64,000 nucleotides of DNA from Rhizobiales bacterium GAS188 (GCA_900104855.1 FNSS01000001.1:2480001-2544000); one strand, 5' to 3'. Shown: positions 25,491 to 34,865, counted from the first letter of the stretch. The notes: generated by a model from the letters alone, not told the origin. A program made the numbers and translations.

Positions 25491-25619
25491 CAAAGCTTAA
25501 TCCATTGCGAATATGGCTAACGAATTTGCGGCGGGCGCATGGGTCTCGCCCTTAGGAATCCCGCCACATTCTGGCCCAGCATTAGGCTATCGTTGGGCTG
25601 CACGGTCATGCCTGTTGGA

Positions 25620-25860
25620 GGCGTCTAGACCGTCCCCATCGGAGGGGAACCTGGACTATCAGGGGCCCCGGATGGGGTGACGTCCCGAAGGTTTCGGGGA
25701 CTGGGGTCGCGGCAGCCAGTTGTACCCGTAACAGGAACGCAGAGGCACCGGCGTAGCCGGAAGCGGTCTCGGCAGCGAGGCGCAAGCCGTATTTGCGCGG
25801 CGGGCTGGCGACTGCCGCGTGCTCGTGGCGCAACTATTCCGAGGTAACCCGAGGGGAGCA
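25620..25860 (+). other. Structured leader region of the giant repeat protein, no gene seen
   Basis: About 240 GC-rich bases before the 25865 start with several strong pairings: CCCCATC…GATGGGG (about 25634-25677), GTCCCGAAGGTTTCGGGGAC (25682-25701) and CCGGCGTAGCCGG (near 25750). No convincing open frame. It may be a structured 5' leader or only a terminator-promoter mix; the Rfam class is not recognised. Confidence 0.35.
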
Positions 25861-25864
25861 CCCC

Positions 25865-28800
25865 ATGTCTGACCCGATCACCAATCTTCACTACGCACCG
25901 AACGCAAATCTCGTGAACGGCCAATATGTGCCTGCCGCCGATGGTTTCAACCTGGCAGATGTCAATTCCCTTGCCCAGCTCAATTCTCTGCCGCTCGGCG
26001 TCAAGGGTCTCGTATGGCTGAATATGACTGGCGGTGCGACGGCTTCATTCCAGAGTGCCGTGAGCCAATACATCGGTAATCCGAAACTATACGGATTTTA
26101 TCTTGTAGACGAGCCAAACCCATCACTGGTCCCAGCCGCCAATCTTAAATCCGAAGCGGATTGGATACACGCCCAACTCCCAGGCGCCATCACGTTCATG
26201 GTCCTTTTGAATTTGGGCACTCCTACAAATCCATCCTACCTCAATAGCTACAATTCCGCGAACACCGACATCGATTTGTTCGGCCTCGATCCCTACCCGG
26301 TACGACCGCAATTCACCAATGGCGTGAACTACAACATTATCCCAGCCGCCGTGAGCGCAGCCGAAGCAGCCGGGATCGCGCAAAGCCAAATTGTCCCCGT
26401 CTACCAAGCCTACGGTGATGGCGTATCCTACACGCTGCCAACCGCCAGCCAGGGGCAACAGATCTTGACGACCTGGGGTTCGGTCGTTCCAACGCCGGCA
26501 TTCGACTTTGCCTATAGCTGGGGCAGTCAGAACGGATCAATGTCGCTGAGCGGCTCTCCCGCGTTGCAGCAGGTTTTGGCCATTCACAATCAAGTCGTAT
26601 CCAACACGACGATACTGAATTCGGTTGTCGAGTCGCCGGTCGCCGGCATCTTGAATATCGGCAACGTGGTCACGATCACGATTGGATTCAGCGGAACCGC
26701 GACAGTAGCGGGTGCGCCGACGCTCAGCCTCAACGATGACGGCATCGCGACTTATGTCGGCGGGTCCGGCACCAATGCGCTGATCTTCAGCTACCAGGTT
26801 GCATCGAGCGATATCGACGTGTCGTCGCTCGCGGTGACGTCGGTCAATCTCAATGGCGGAACGATTCATGATGCAATCGGCAACAATGCCAATCTGTCGC
26901 TCAACGCGGTGACGCAGGGCGGGCCGCAGATCATCACCACGGCTGCGAAGGATCAGACCTTGTTCGCCGGAATCTCGGACCTGAGCGACTATCCACCACA
27001 CAACGCACTCGCCGTCGGGCCGAACAACATCGTCATGGCGGAGGGGTCACGCATCGAATGGACGGATCTCACCGGCGGAGCGCCAGTGACGCAGTCGGTC
27101 TATGCTTTCTTTAACTCGCTCGGGACGACGGCCACCAACTCCTTGTTCGACGCGAGCGCCGCATATGACAGCGTCAATCATCGCTATGTCGTGACCATGG
27201 ACAATGTCGGTTCCGGCGGCACGATCAGCAATGTCGATGTCGCGGTGTCGAAGGATTCGAACCCGGCCGATGGCTGGTACTTCTCTTCGCTGAATACGTC
27301 GGTCACGATCAACGGCCAGTTGACCGCCTCGGACCAACCCGATTTGTCGGTCGACGGCACGAATATCTACATCACGACATCTCAGTACAACGTCAATACG
27401 TCTGGCGGGCAAGGCACCGAGTTGTGGGTCATCGGCGATACGACCGGAGCGGGAGGCGGAATCTACAACGGCGGCACTTTGACGCTTGCGGCAAGCCAGG
27501 TTGCCGCCGCTAGCGGCGGTATCTTCAAGGTCGCGGCCGGCAATAACGGCAAGTCCTACCACGCAGCCGCCTACTCCAACGGTGATCATACCGTGGTGAC
27601 GGTGCAAACATACGATCTCGCCACCAATACATTTGGGACGGCGAGCACGATCGCACTCGGCAATAGCGACCAGGGCGATGGGGGCTCGGACTTCACCGCC
27701 CAGCAGCAGGGAACAAATCTCTTGCTGGACGCGGGCGGTTCCGCGCTTCAGAGCCTCGCCTATGCGGGCGGATATCTCTACGGCCTCAGCGAGGTGAAGC
27801 CCTTAGGGTCCAGCGTGCCGGAGCTCCATTGGTTCAAGCTCGACGTCAGCAACTCCAATAATCCGATTGTCGTGGCACAAGGCGATGTATCGGGCGCCGC
27901 GATCGGCACCAATGTGGCGACCTTCGATGGTTCGATTGCGGTGGACGGCGCGGGCGATGCGATCATCAATTTCACCGCCAGCGGCCCGAACATGTATCCG
28001 GCAGATTATTACGTCTACCACGCGGCCGCCGACCCGACCGCCTCGTTCGGCGCTCCCGCCCTGTATCAGGCGAGCACCGGGTTTTTCAACTCCGGCAATG
28101 GTGCCGGCACGCAAGATTGGGGCACGAGATCCTCGGCGATCGCGGACCCCAACAACCCGCACTCTTTCTGGTTATCAGGCGAGTATGTCGCGAGCGGCTG
28201 GTGGCAGACATCGGCGGCCCAGGTGGCGATCCAGACCGTCACTGCGATCACGGCGCCGGTGGTGAGCTTGATTGCGACCACCGGTCCCGGGATCAGCGGC
28301 GGCAATGGCGACCTCAATGCCGGCAAGGTCGTGACGCTGACGGTCAATTTCAGCGCGCCCGTGACCGTCAACACCACCGGCGGCTCGCCGACGCTCTCCC
28401 TCAATGATGGCGGCAGCGCCAGCTATGCGGGCGGCTCCGGCACCGCGGCCCTGACCTTCAGCTACACGGTTGCGGCCGGGCAGAATACGCCCGATCTCAC
28501 CGTGTCCGCGTTGAGCCTGAACGGGGCGACGATCCAGGGCGCGGCGGCGAACAACGCCGATCTCTCGGGCGCCACCAACTCCAATCCGGCCGGCATTCTG
28601 CAGATCGATACCACCTCGCCGGTGGTGACCATCACCTCAATGGGCGGCTCGGTCAATCAGGCGACGCAGACGGTGACTGGAACCGTCACCGACGCCGATG
28701 GCGGCACGACCGGCACGACGGTAACGCTGTTCGACGGCACCGCCCAGGCCGGGACGGCGACGGTCCAGGCCGATGGCAGCTGGAGCGCGAGCGTCACCTT

Positions 28801-31471
28801 GGTCAACGGAACGAACACGCTGACCGCGAAGGACACGGACCCGGCCGGCAATACCGGCACCAGCAATGGCGTCACCTATACGCTGACTTCGCCCGCTCCG
28901 GTGGTGAGCTCGATTGCGACCTCCGGCCCCGGGATCAGCGGCGGCAATGGCGACCTCAATGCCGGCAAGGTCGTGACGCTGACGGTCAATTTCAGCGCGC
29001 CCGTGACCGTCAACACCACAGGCGGCTCGCCGACGCTCTCCCTCAATGATGGCGGCAGCGCCACCTATGCGGGCGGCTCCGGCACCTCGGCCCTGACCTT
29101 CAGCTACACGGTTGCGGCCGGGCAGAATTCGCCCGATCTCACCGTGTCCGCGTTGACGCTGAACGGGGCGACGATCCAGGACGCGGCCGCGACCAACGCC
29201 GATCTCTCGGGCGCCACCAACTCCAATCCGGCCGGCATTCTGCAGATTGATACCACCTCGCCGGTGGTGACCATCACCTCAATGGGCGGCTCGGTCAATC
29301 AGGCGACGCAGACGCTGACTGGAACCGTCACCGACGCCGATGGCGGCACGACCGGCACGACGGTAACGCTGTTCGACGGCACCGCCCAGGCCGGGACGGC
29401 GACGGTCCAGGCCGATGGCAGCTGGAGCGCGAGCGTCACCTTGGTCAACGGAACGAACACGCTGACCGCGAAGGACACGGATCCGGCCGGCAATACCGGC
29501 ACCAGCAATGGCGTCACCTATACGCTGACTTCGCCCGCTCCGGTGGTGAGCTCGATTGCGACCTCCGGCCCCGGGATCAGCGGCGGCAATGGCGACCTCA
29601 ATGCCGGCAAGGTCGTGACGCTGACGGTCAATTTCAGCGCGCCCGTGACCGTCAACACCACAGGCGGCTCGCCGACGCTCTCCCTCAATGATGGCGGCAG
29701 CGCCACCTATGCGGGCGGCTCCGGCACCTCGGCCCTGACCTTCAGCTACACGGTTGCGGCCGGGCAGAATTCGCCCGATCTCACCGTGTCCGCGTTGACG
29801 CTGAACGGGGCGACGATCCAGGACGCGGCCGCGACCAACGCCGATCTCTCGGGCGCCACCAACTCCAATCCGGCCGGCATTCTGCAGATTGATACCACCT
29901 CGCCGGTGGTGACCATCACCTCAATGGGCGGCTCGGTCAATCAGGCGACGCAGACGCTGACTGGAACCGTCACCGACGCCGATGGCGGCACGACCGGCAC
30001 GACGGTAACGCTGTTCGACGGCACCGCCCAGGCCGGGACGGCGACGGTCCAGGCCGATGGCAGCTGGAGCGCGAGCGTCACCTTGGTCAACGGAACGAAC
30101 ACGCTGACCGCGAAGGACACGGATCCGGCCGGCAATACCGGCACCAGCAATGGCGTCACCTATACGCTGACTTCGCCCGCTCCGGTGGTGAGCTCGATTG
30201 CGACCTCCGGCCCCGGGATCAGCGGCGGCAATGGCGACCTCAATGCCGGCAAGGTCGTGACGCTGACGGTCAATTTCAGCGCGCCCGTGACCGTCAACAC
30301 CACAGGCGGCTCGCCGACGCTCTCCCTCAATGATGGCGGCAGCGCCACCTATGCGGGCGGCTCCGGCACCTCGGCCCTGACCTTCAGCTACACCGTCGCG
30401 GCCGGGCAGAATACGCCCGATCTCACCGTGTCCGCGTTGACGCTGAACGGGGCGACGATCCAGGACGCGGCCGCGACCAACGCCGATCTCTCGGGCGCCA
30501 CCAACTCCAATCCGGCCGGCATTCTGCAGATCGATACCACCTCGCCGACGCTCGCCATCGCCACGATCGCCAGCAACAACGTCATCAACGCCTCGACGGC
30601 GTCCGCGGGCTTCGCCATCAGCGGCACCTCGACCGATGCCGAGAATGGCCAGATCGTCACGGTGAACATCGCCAACAGCTCGAACACGGTTGTCGACAGC
30701 TACACGACCACGGATCAGGGCAATGCCTGGTCGGTGAACGTGACCAGCGCGCAAGCCACGGCTCTCGCCGATGGCCGGTACACGGTGACCGCCAATGTCG
30801 CTGACCAGGCCGGCAATGCGGCTCCGCAGGCGAGCAGCGCCTTGACGGTGGACGAGGATAAGGCAGCCGAAGCGCCGGCCCTGACCATCGCGAACACCGC
30901 GTTGACGGTGCCGGCAGGCGGTTCAGTGCCGCTTGGGATCACCGCAACCCAACTCGATTCGGACGACAGATTGACGGTGACTATCAGCGGCGTGCCGAAA
31001 TACGAGTCGATCACGGCGCCCAGCGGAGACAGCGTGACGAGCAAGCGACTATCGAACGGCACCTATACCTGGACGATTACCGAGAATGCCGGCGCGGCAG
31101 GCACGCCGCTCGCCGGGCTCATGCTGAAGTCGAGCTACGCGGGCTCGGGCCATCCGATCGCCACCTTCAGGGTGACCGCAAGCAACGCGACCTCCGGCGA
31201 GACGGGGACCTCGACCGCTCGGAGCATCACGGTTACCGACCCACCAGCCACTACCTCCGCCACGTCGCTGAATTCCGTTGCGCCGGACCTGGACGCCGCT
31301 GCGGCCACGAGCCCGGCATCAGTCTGCCGGCTGGCGATGGTGTTCAATCAATTTATGGCGGCAGGCTTCCAAAATGACCAGAACGCAGCGGGCCAGATGA
31401 CCTCACTGCCTCAAATATCAAGCAGCCTCGAGGATCTGGCATTCCTGTCCCGACCTCATCACTCGGCCTGA
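25865..31471 (+). CDS. Giant multidomain protein: glycosidase-like TIM barrel, propeller-like region and tandem Ig-like repeats
   Basis: A 1868-residue protein, start ATG 25865 with a GAGGGGAG site. Residues ~1-245 look like a TIM-barrel glycoside hydrolase (E83 in FYLVDEP, then DLFGLDPYPV ~138-147 and FDFAYSWGS). Residues ~250-370 are an Ig-like unit, ~375-780 a propeller-like region (ALAVGPNNIVMAEGSRIEW). From 799 to ~1561 come three and a half copies of a 214-residue module, then a Big-type domain (to ~1660), another beta domain and a tail ending FLSRPHHSA. No Sec signal is visible, so type I or other signal-less export is likely. It probably acts at the cell surface or in exopolysaccharide; function is inference. 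The first third is less GC-rich than the repeats. Confidence 0.82.
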   Translation: MSDPITNLHYAPNANLVNGQYVPAADGFNLADVNSLAQLNSLPLGVKGLVWLNMTGGATASFQSAVSQYIGNPKLYGFYLVDEPNPSLVPAANLKSEADWIHAQLPGAITFMVLLNLGTPTNPSYLNSYNSANTDIDLFGLDPYPVRPQFTNGVNYNIIPAAVSAAEAAGIAQSQIVPVYQAYGDGVSYTLPTASQGQQILTTWGSVVPTPAFDFAYSWGSQNGSMSLSGSPALQQVLAIHNQVVSNTTILNSVVESPVAGILNIGNVVTITIGFSGTATVAGAPTLSLNDDGIATYVGGSGTNALIFSYQVASSDIDVSSLAVTSVNLNGGTIHDAIGNNANLSLNAVTQGGPQIITTAAKDQTLFAGISDLSDYPPHNALAVGPNNIVMAEGSRIEWTDLTGGAPVTQSVYAFFNSLGTTATNSLFDASAAYDSVNHRYVVTMDNVGSGGTISNVDVAVSKDSNPADGWYFSSLNTSVTINGQLTASDQPDLSVDGTNIYITTSQYNVNTSGGQGTELWVIGDTTGAGGGIYNGGTLTLAASQVAAASGGIFKVAAGNNGKSYHAAAYSNGDHTVVTVQTYDLATNTFGTASTIALGNSDQGDGGSDFTAQQQGTNLLLDAGGSALQSLAYAGGYLYGLSEVKPLGSSVPELHWFKLDVSNSNNPIVVAQGDVSGAAIGTNVATFDGSIAVDGAGDAIINFTASGPNMYPADYYVYHAAADPTASFGAPALYQASTGFFNSGNGAGTQDWGTRSSAIADPNNPHSFWLSGEYVASGWWQTSAAQVAIQTVTAITAPVVSLIATTGPGISGGNGDLNAGKVVTLTVNFSAPVTVNTTGGSPTLSLNDGGSASYAGGSGTAALTFSYTVAAGQNTPDLTVSALSLNGATIQGAAANNADLSGATNSNPAGILQIDTTSPVVTITSMGGSVNQATQTVTGTVTDADGGTTGTTVTLFDGTAQAGTATVQADGSWSASVTLVNGTNTLTAKDTDPAGNTGTSNGVTYTLTSPAPVVSSIATSGPGISGGNGDLNAGKVVTLTVNFSAPVTVNTTGGSPTLSLNDGGSATYAGGSGTSALTFSYTVAAGQNSPDLTVSALTLNGATIQDAAATNADLSGATNSNPAGILQIDTTSPVVTITSMGGSVNQATQTLTGTVTDADGGTTGTTVTLFDGTAQAGTATVQADGSWSASVTLVNGTNTLTAKDTDPAGNTGTSNGVTYTLTSPAPVVSSIATSGPGISGGNGDLNAGKVVTLTVNFSAPVTVNTTGGSPTLSLNDGGSATYAGGSGTSALTFSYTVAAGQNSPDLTVSALTLNGATIQDAAATNADLSGATNSNPAGILQIDTTSPVVTITSMGGSVNQATQTLTGTVTDADGGTTGTTVTLFDGTAQAGTATVQADGSWSASVTLVNGTNTLTAKDTDPAGNTGTSNGVTYTLTSPAPVVSSIATSGPGISGGNGDLNAGKVVTLTVNFSAPVTVNTTGGSPTLSLNDGGSATYAGGSGTSALTFSYTVAAGQNTPDLTVSALTLNGATIQDAAATNADLSGATNSNPAGILQIDTTSPTLAIATIASNNVINASTASAGFAISGTSTDAENGQIVTVNIANSSNTVVDSYTTTDQGNAWSVNVTSAQATALADGRYTVTANVADQAGNAAPQASSALTVDEDKAAEAPALTIANTALTVPAGGSVPLGITATQLDSDDRLTVTISGVPKYESITAPSGDSVTSKRLSNGTYTWTITENAGAAGTPLAGLMLKSSYAGSGHPIATFRVTASNATSGETGTSTARSITVTDPPATTSATSLNSVAPDLDAAAATSPASVCRLAMVFNQFMAAGFQNDQNAAGQMTSLPQISSSLEDLAFLSRPHHSA
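28259..30546. repeat. 642-bp tandem repeats within the giant gene (3 full + 1 partial)
   Basis: Units start at 28259, 28901, 29543 and 30185, exactly 642 bp (214 codons) apart; the fourth stops near 30546. Each encodes two beta-sandwich-like halves: VVSSIATSGPGISGGNGDLN… and VVTITSMGGSVNQATQTLTG…. Units 2 and 3 appear identical base for base; unit 1 differs at scattered sites and unit 4 at a few. Confidence 0.95.
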
Positions 31472-31516
31472 ACGCCGGGTCAATCGAAAGGGGCCTGCCA
31501 TGAACGATACCATCCG

Positions 31517-31741
31517 ATGACCGACTCAGACCGAGTTGAGCGCTACCTCGTGCTGGTCGAAAAGCTCGAGCGGCTGGAGGACGAGGTGAGGCTCCTGCAG
31601 GGCGAGATTCAGACCCTGATGGAGGCGATGACGGAAGCCGAAGAGCGGCAGGCCGCCGAAAAACTCGGCCAGGATCACGCGGCGAAGTTCCGGGCCCTGG
31701 AACGCCACATGGAGCAACGGCGGTCTCCGCCCGTGGAATGA
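31517..31741 (+). CDS. Small coiled-coil protein, unknown function
   Basis: A 74-residue, highly charged protein predicted as one coiled coil (VERYLVLVEKLERLEDEVRL, then ALERHMEQRR) with Leu/Val in heptad positions. No family recognised. Its ATG overlaps the TGA of a 6-codon frame (ATG 31500, MNDTIR) that has the better ribosome site (AAAGGGGCC), so it may be translated by coupling. It lies 45 bases after the giant gene, in the same direction, possibly co-transcribed. Confidence 0.55.
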   Translation: MTDSDRVERYLVLVEKLERLEDEVRLLQGEIQTLMEAMTEAEERQAAEKLGQDHAAKFRALERHMEQRRSPPVE

Positions 31742-31775
31742 AGGGATTGCCGCGCACCGCCTCGCCGGTGTGCGC

Positions 31776-32159
31776 CTATTGCGGCAGGCCCTCGACGATA
31801 TAGATGCGCCCCGTCGCGGCTTTCTGTCTCATGGGGATGAGGGCCTGATAGGCCGGCGAGTTCCAAAACTGGCGCGCCTTATCCATGCTCGGGAAAGTGA
31901 TGATCACAAGGCTACCGGCAATCGGCGCACCATCGAGCGCGTCCGTCCTTCCGCCTCGCACGACGATACGCCCGCCATAGGCTTCGAGCAGCGGCACGAA
32001 GCGCTTGGCGTAGTCGCCATAGCCGGCGGCGTCGGTCACCTGAACTTCGGCCACGAGATAGGCCGGTGCCAGGTTCTGCGCACGCACGCCCTCGCTGACC
32101 ATGACAGTGATGGCGATGCCGAGGCACGCGGCCATTATCGATGTGCAAATGGCCCTCAC
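31776..32159 (-). CDS. Exported DUF1330 protein
   Basis: A 127-residue protein with an N-terminal signal (MRAICTSIMAACLGIAITVMVSEGVRAQ) and a ferredoxin-like DUF1330 domain: PAYLVAEVQVTDAAGYGDYA, GRIVVRGGRTDALDG and LVIITFPSMDKARQFWNSPAYQALIPMR are the family hallmarks. DUF1330 is usually cytoplasmic; exported versions are fewer but known in rhizobia. Reaction unknown. It is encoded between the coiled-coil gene (convergent) and tRNA-Arg. Confidence 0.87.
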   Translation of the reverse strand: MRAICTSIMAACLGIAITVMVSEGVRAQNLAPAYLVAEVQVTDAAGYGDYAKRFVPLLEAYGGRIVVRGGRTDALDGAPIAGSLVIITFPSMDKARQFWNSPAYQALIPMRQKAATGRIYIVEGLPQ

Positions 32160-32188
32160 TTCACCGCTCCGTGATCATTCCGGATGAA

Positions 32189-32265
32189 TGGCGGTCCCGG
32201 GAGGACTCGAACCTCCGACCTTCGGTTTAGGAAACCGCTGCTCTGTCCAGCTGAGCTACGGAACC
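32189..32265 (-). tRNA. tRNA-Arg (anticodon CCU)
   Basis: A 77-base cloverleaf read on the minus strand: acceptor GGTTCCG pairs with CGGGACC (one G-U), D arm GCTC…GAGC, anticodon loop TTCCTAA (anticodon CCT, for AGG), T arm GGAGG-TTCGAGT-CCTCC, discriminator G and an encoded CCA at the 3' end (32189-32191). T33 and a purine at 37 are present. The only weak pair is the first of the anticodon stem (G-A). Confidence 0.95.
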
Positions 32266-32336
32266 GCGCGGAAGGCTCCATAACATAATTTGCGGAAAAC
32301 TGGAGCCTGCCGCGACTGGAAAACGGCGCGCATTCA

Positions 32337-32421
32337 CTGGGATCGCGGGCGTCCCGCCCGCACTTCAGAGGGCGAGGCCGCCGCGCCGTGAAGAAGAGCG
32401 ACCGAGACGGTCGCGGTCCCA
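32337..32421. repeat. Intergenic repeat (type B), copy 2, inverted
   Basis: The reverse complement of the 23.6-kb and 34.9-kb units: CTGGGATCGCGGGCGTCCCG at the left and GACCGAGACGGTCGCGGTCC at the right, with a divergent centre. Located between tRNA-Arg and the nuclease gene. Confidence 0.85.
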
Positions 32422-32536
32422 GGGTGTTTGCATCACTGTTGAGGCTGTTGACTCGCCGTGCGAGTTATGGGAACATATGAGGAACGTGGCTGGTGAATGG
32501 CTTCGCCGGGAGCCGCACGGGGGACAGGGGGGTGCC

Positions 32537-33400
32537 ATGGCGCGAACGCATGTTTCATTGACGCTAGCGGCTGCCAAGACGGCGGCAGGAATCTTCGCGG
32601 CAAGAATCTCGGCTTCCCTATTCTTCGCGGCAATCCTGGCCACGGGGTTCGGCCTTGCATCACCTGCGCAGGCCGCGGGTTGCGATGCGGCCGACGCGAC
32701 GCCGGTCGAGATCGACCACGTGACCGAGGATCTCGACATCGTGCTCAAGGACGAGCGCAGCGTCCGCCTCGCCGGCGTCAAGGCGCTGGCGAAGGGCGAG
32801 GCCGAGCAGGGGCGGGCACAGGATGGCGAGCTCGCGAGCTTCGTCACCCAGGCCGTCGCCGCAAAGCCGGTGAGCTTGCGCCTCTCGAGCCCGGTGGCCG
32901 ATCGCTGGGGGCGCGTCGCGGGCGATGTCTTCGTCGATGGGCGGCATCTGCAATCCTTGGTTACGCAAGCCGGCCTCGCTGTGGCCCGGCCCGACGATCT
33001 GCGCGGTCCCTGCTGGGAGGCCGTGAAGGCTGCCGAGACGCAGGCGCGCCGCGCCAATGCCGGTGTATGGGCACGCCAAGACGTCATCCTGCCGGCGAGC
33101 GACGGGGTGAAGCTCAGCGGGCGCGACGGCTTGTTCATTCTGGCGTCAGGACAGGTCCGGCATGTGTCACGCGGCAAGGGCAGCCCCGGCAAGGGCAGGT
33201 CCTATGTGGATTTCGGCGCGCGCGGCGTGAACGCTTTGTTTCTCACGATCGACGCGAAGGCATTGACGCGGATGGAGAAGCTCGGCTTCAAGCTGGAACA
33301 ACTCAACGACCGCAAGATTCTGGTACGAGGGGTTGTGTTGAGCGGCAAGTCGCCGCACATGGTCATCGATGACGTGGACGCGATCGAATTCTGGGATTGA
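32537..33400 (+). CDS. Exported staphylococcal-nuclease-like (thermonuclease family) protein
   Basis: A 287-residue protein. The N-terminus has a long basic/hydrophobic signal ending in SPAQAAGC. The SNase-like OB fold covers about residues 55-180: DIVLKDERSVRLAGVKAL (Arg of the active site), DRWGRVAGDVFV (second Arg) and ETQARRANAGVWARQD at its end. The middle active-site Glu is not certain. Residues ~180-287 are an added beta domain of unknown kind. Start ATG 32537 follows ACAGGGGGG. Its last 32 bases overlap the M48 gene. Confidence 0.82.
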   Translation: MARTHVSLTLAAAKTAAGIFAARISASLFFAAILATGFGLASPAQAAGCDAADATPVEIDHVTEDLDIVLKDERSVRLAGVKALAKGEAEQGRAQDGELASFVTQAVAAKPVSLRLSSPVADRWGRVAGDVFVDGRHLQSLVTQAGLAVARPDDLRGPCWEAVKAAETQARRANAGVWARQDVILPASDGVKLSGRDGLFILASGQVRHVSRGKGSPGKGRSYVDFGARGVNALFLTIDAKALTRMEKLGFKLEQLNDRKILVRGVVLSGKSPHMVIDDVDAIEFWD

Positions 33401-34865
33401 CCTGCGCGGAAGGCTGCTTCGCCGCGCCGCGATCGCCTGTGCCGTCCTCGCCCTCCTGTCCGGCTGCATCAACGAATCCGCCCGCAAGCCCGATCCGGCA
33501 GCGGACCCGGTGCCGAAGACGGCGCCGCGCACCGTCGGGGCGCAGCACACCGGCGGCGGCGAGGAGCGCAATCTGATCGCCGCCTTCGGCGGCAATTACG
33601 GTGACGCCAAGGTGGAGAGCCTGCTCGACGGCGTGGCCACGCGCCTCGTCGCCGCCTCCACCGAGCCAGGCATCAGCTACAAGATCACGGTCCTCAATTC
33701 CCCGACCGTCAACGCCTTCTCGCTTCCCGACGGGCATCTCTACGTCACGCGCGGGCTGGTGGCGCTGGCCAACAGCACCTCCGAGATCGCCGCGGTGCTG
33801 GCCCATGAGATGGCGCATGTGACGGCCCGTCACGCCATGCAGCGCATCGAGCTCGAGAAGAGCACGGCCCTGTTCAGCAAGGTCGCGGCCGAAGTGCTGA
33901 ACGATCCGGCCGGCGGCCAGAAGCTGCAGGAGAAATCCAAGCTGTCGCTGGCGAGCTTCTCGCGCCAGCAGGAATTCGCCGCCGATGCGATCGGCATCAG
34001 GACCATGGCCAAGTCCGGCTATGATCCTTACGGCGCCTCACGCTTCTTGAACTCGCTCGCCCGCTATGCCGCCTTGCGCGCAGCGACGCTTGGAGGCGCG
34101 GCCTCGAGCCGGCCCGACATGTTCTCGACCCATCCGGCGACGAGCGAGCGGGTGCAGATGGCGCTGCAATCGGCGCGCCAGCTCAATGCGCCCGGCGTCG
34201 GCGAGGATGATCGCGGCCGCTATCTCGCGGCGATCGACGGCATCGCCTTCGGCGACGATCCGTCGCAGGGGACCGTCAGGGGGCGCAGCTTCATCCATAC
34301 CCGGCTCGGCTTCGCCTTCACGGCGCCCGAAGGCTTCGCGCTCTCCGGCGGCTCGGAGGCGGTGCAGGGCGCGGCCGCCGCATTGGGCCGGGCCATGCGC
34401 TTCGACACGGTCGAGGTGCCGTCCTCGACGCCGCTCGACCAATATCTCAAATCCGGCTGGATCGAGGGTGTCGAGGTCACCAAGGAGACGACGCTCGACG
34501 TGGGCGGGCTCAGCGCCGAGACCGGCATCGCCAAGAGCGGCGAATGGAGCTTCCGCCTCGCCGCCATCCGGCAGGGCGGGGTGATCTATCGGCTGATCTA
34601 CGCGGCCAGGAATTTCTCGCCCGAGGCCGATCAGAGCTTCATGCAGTCGATCGCGAGCTTCCACCGGCTCAACGCCGAGGAGATCGCCCGCGCCAAGCCG
34701 CTGCGGCTGCGCATCGTGACGGCGGGCGCCACCGATAGCGTGACGACGCTCTCGGCCGGGATGAGCGCGCTCGGCCTGCCGGCTGAGGAATTCGCGGTGC
34801 TGAACGGCCTCGACAAGGCGGGCCACATCGAGGCGGGCGCCCAATACAAGGTCGCCGCCGAATAG
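33369..34865 (+). CDS. M48-family metallopeptidase, predicted lipoprotein
   Basis: A 498-residue periplasmic zinc protease. The N-terminal hydrophobic stretch ends in a lipobox (LALLSGC, Cys ~residue 34), so it is probably lipid-anchored. The zinc site is HEMAH in AAVLAHEMAHVTARHAMQRIE with the third ligand Glu in QEFAADAIGIR; FSTHPATSERV is the usual distal motif. The C-terminal ~230 residues resemble the extra domain of BepA/YggG-like alphaproteobacterial homologues. Family members clear misassembled outer-membrane proteins. It begins within the 3' end of the nuclease gene (32-base overlap), so the two are coupled. Confidence 0.9.
   Translation: MTWTRSNSGIDLRGRLLRRAAIACAVLALLSGCINESARKPDPAADPVPKTAPRTVGAQHTGGGEERNLIAAFGGNYGDAKVESLLDGVATRLVAASTEPGISYKITVLNSPTVNAFSLPDGHLYVTRGLVALANSTSEIAAVLAHEMAHVTARHAMQRIELEKSTALFSKVAAEVLNDPAGGQKLQEKSKLSLASFSRQQEFAADAIGIRTMAKSGYDPYGASRFLNSLARYAALRAATLGGAASSRPDMFSTHPATSERVQMALQSARQLNAPGVGEDDRGRYLAAIDGIAFGDDPSQGTVRGRSFIHTRLGFAFTAPEGFALSGGSEAVQGAAAALGRAMRFDTVEVPSSTPLDQYLKSGWIEGVEVTKETTLDVGGLSAETGIAKSGEWSFRLAAIRQGGVIYRLIYAARNFSPEADQSFMQSIASFHRLNAEEIARAKPLRLRIVTAGATDSVTTLSAGMSALGLPAEEFAVLNGLDKAGHIEAGAQYKVAAE

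Noticed and set aside
28066-30687. Repeated minus-strand frames over the giant gene's repeats
   Set aside because: They recur with the 642-bp period because the DNA repeats, have no start context, and translate to nothing recognisable.
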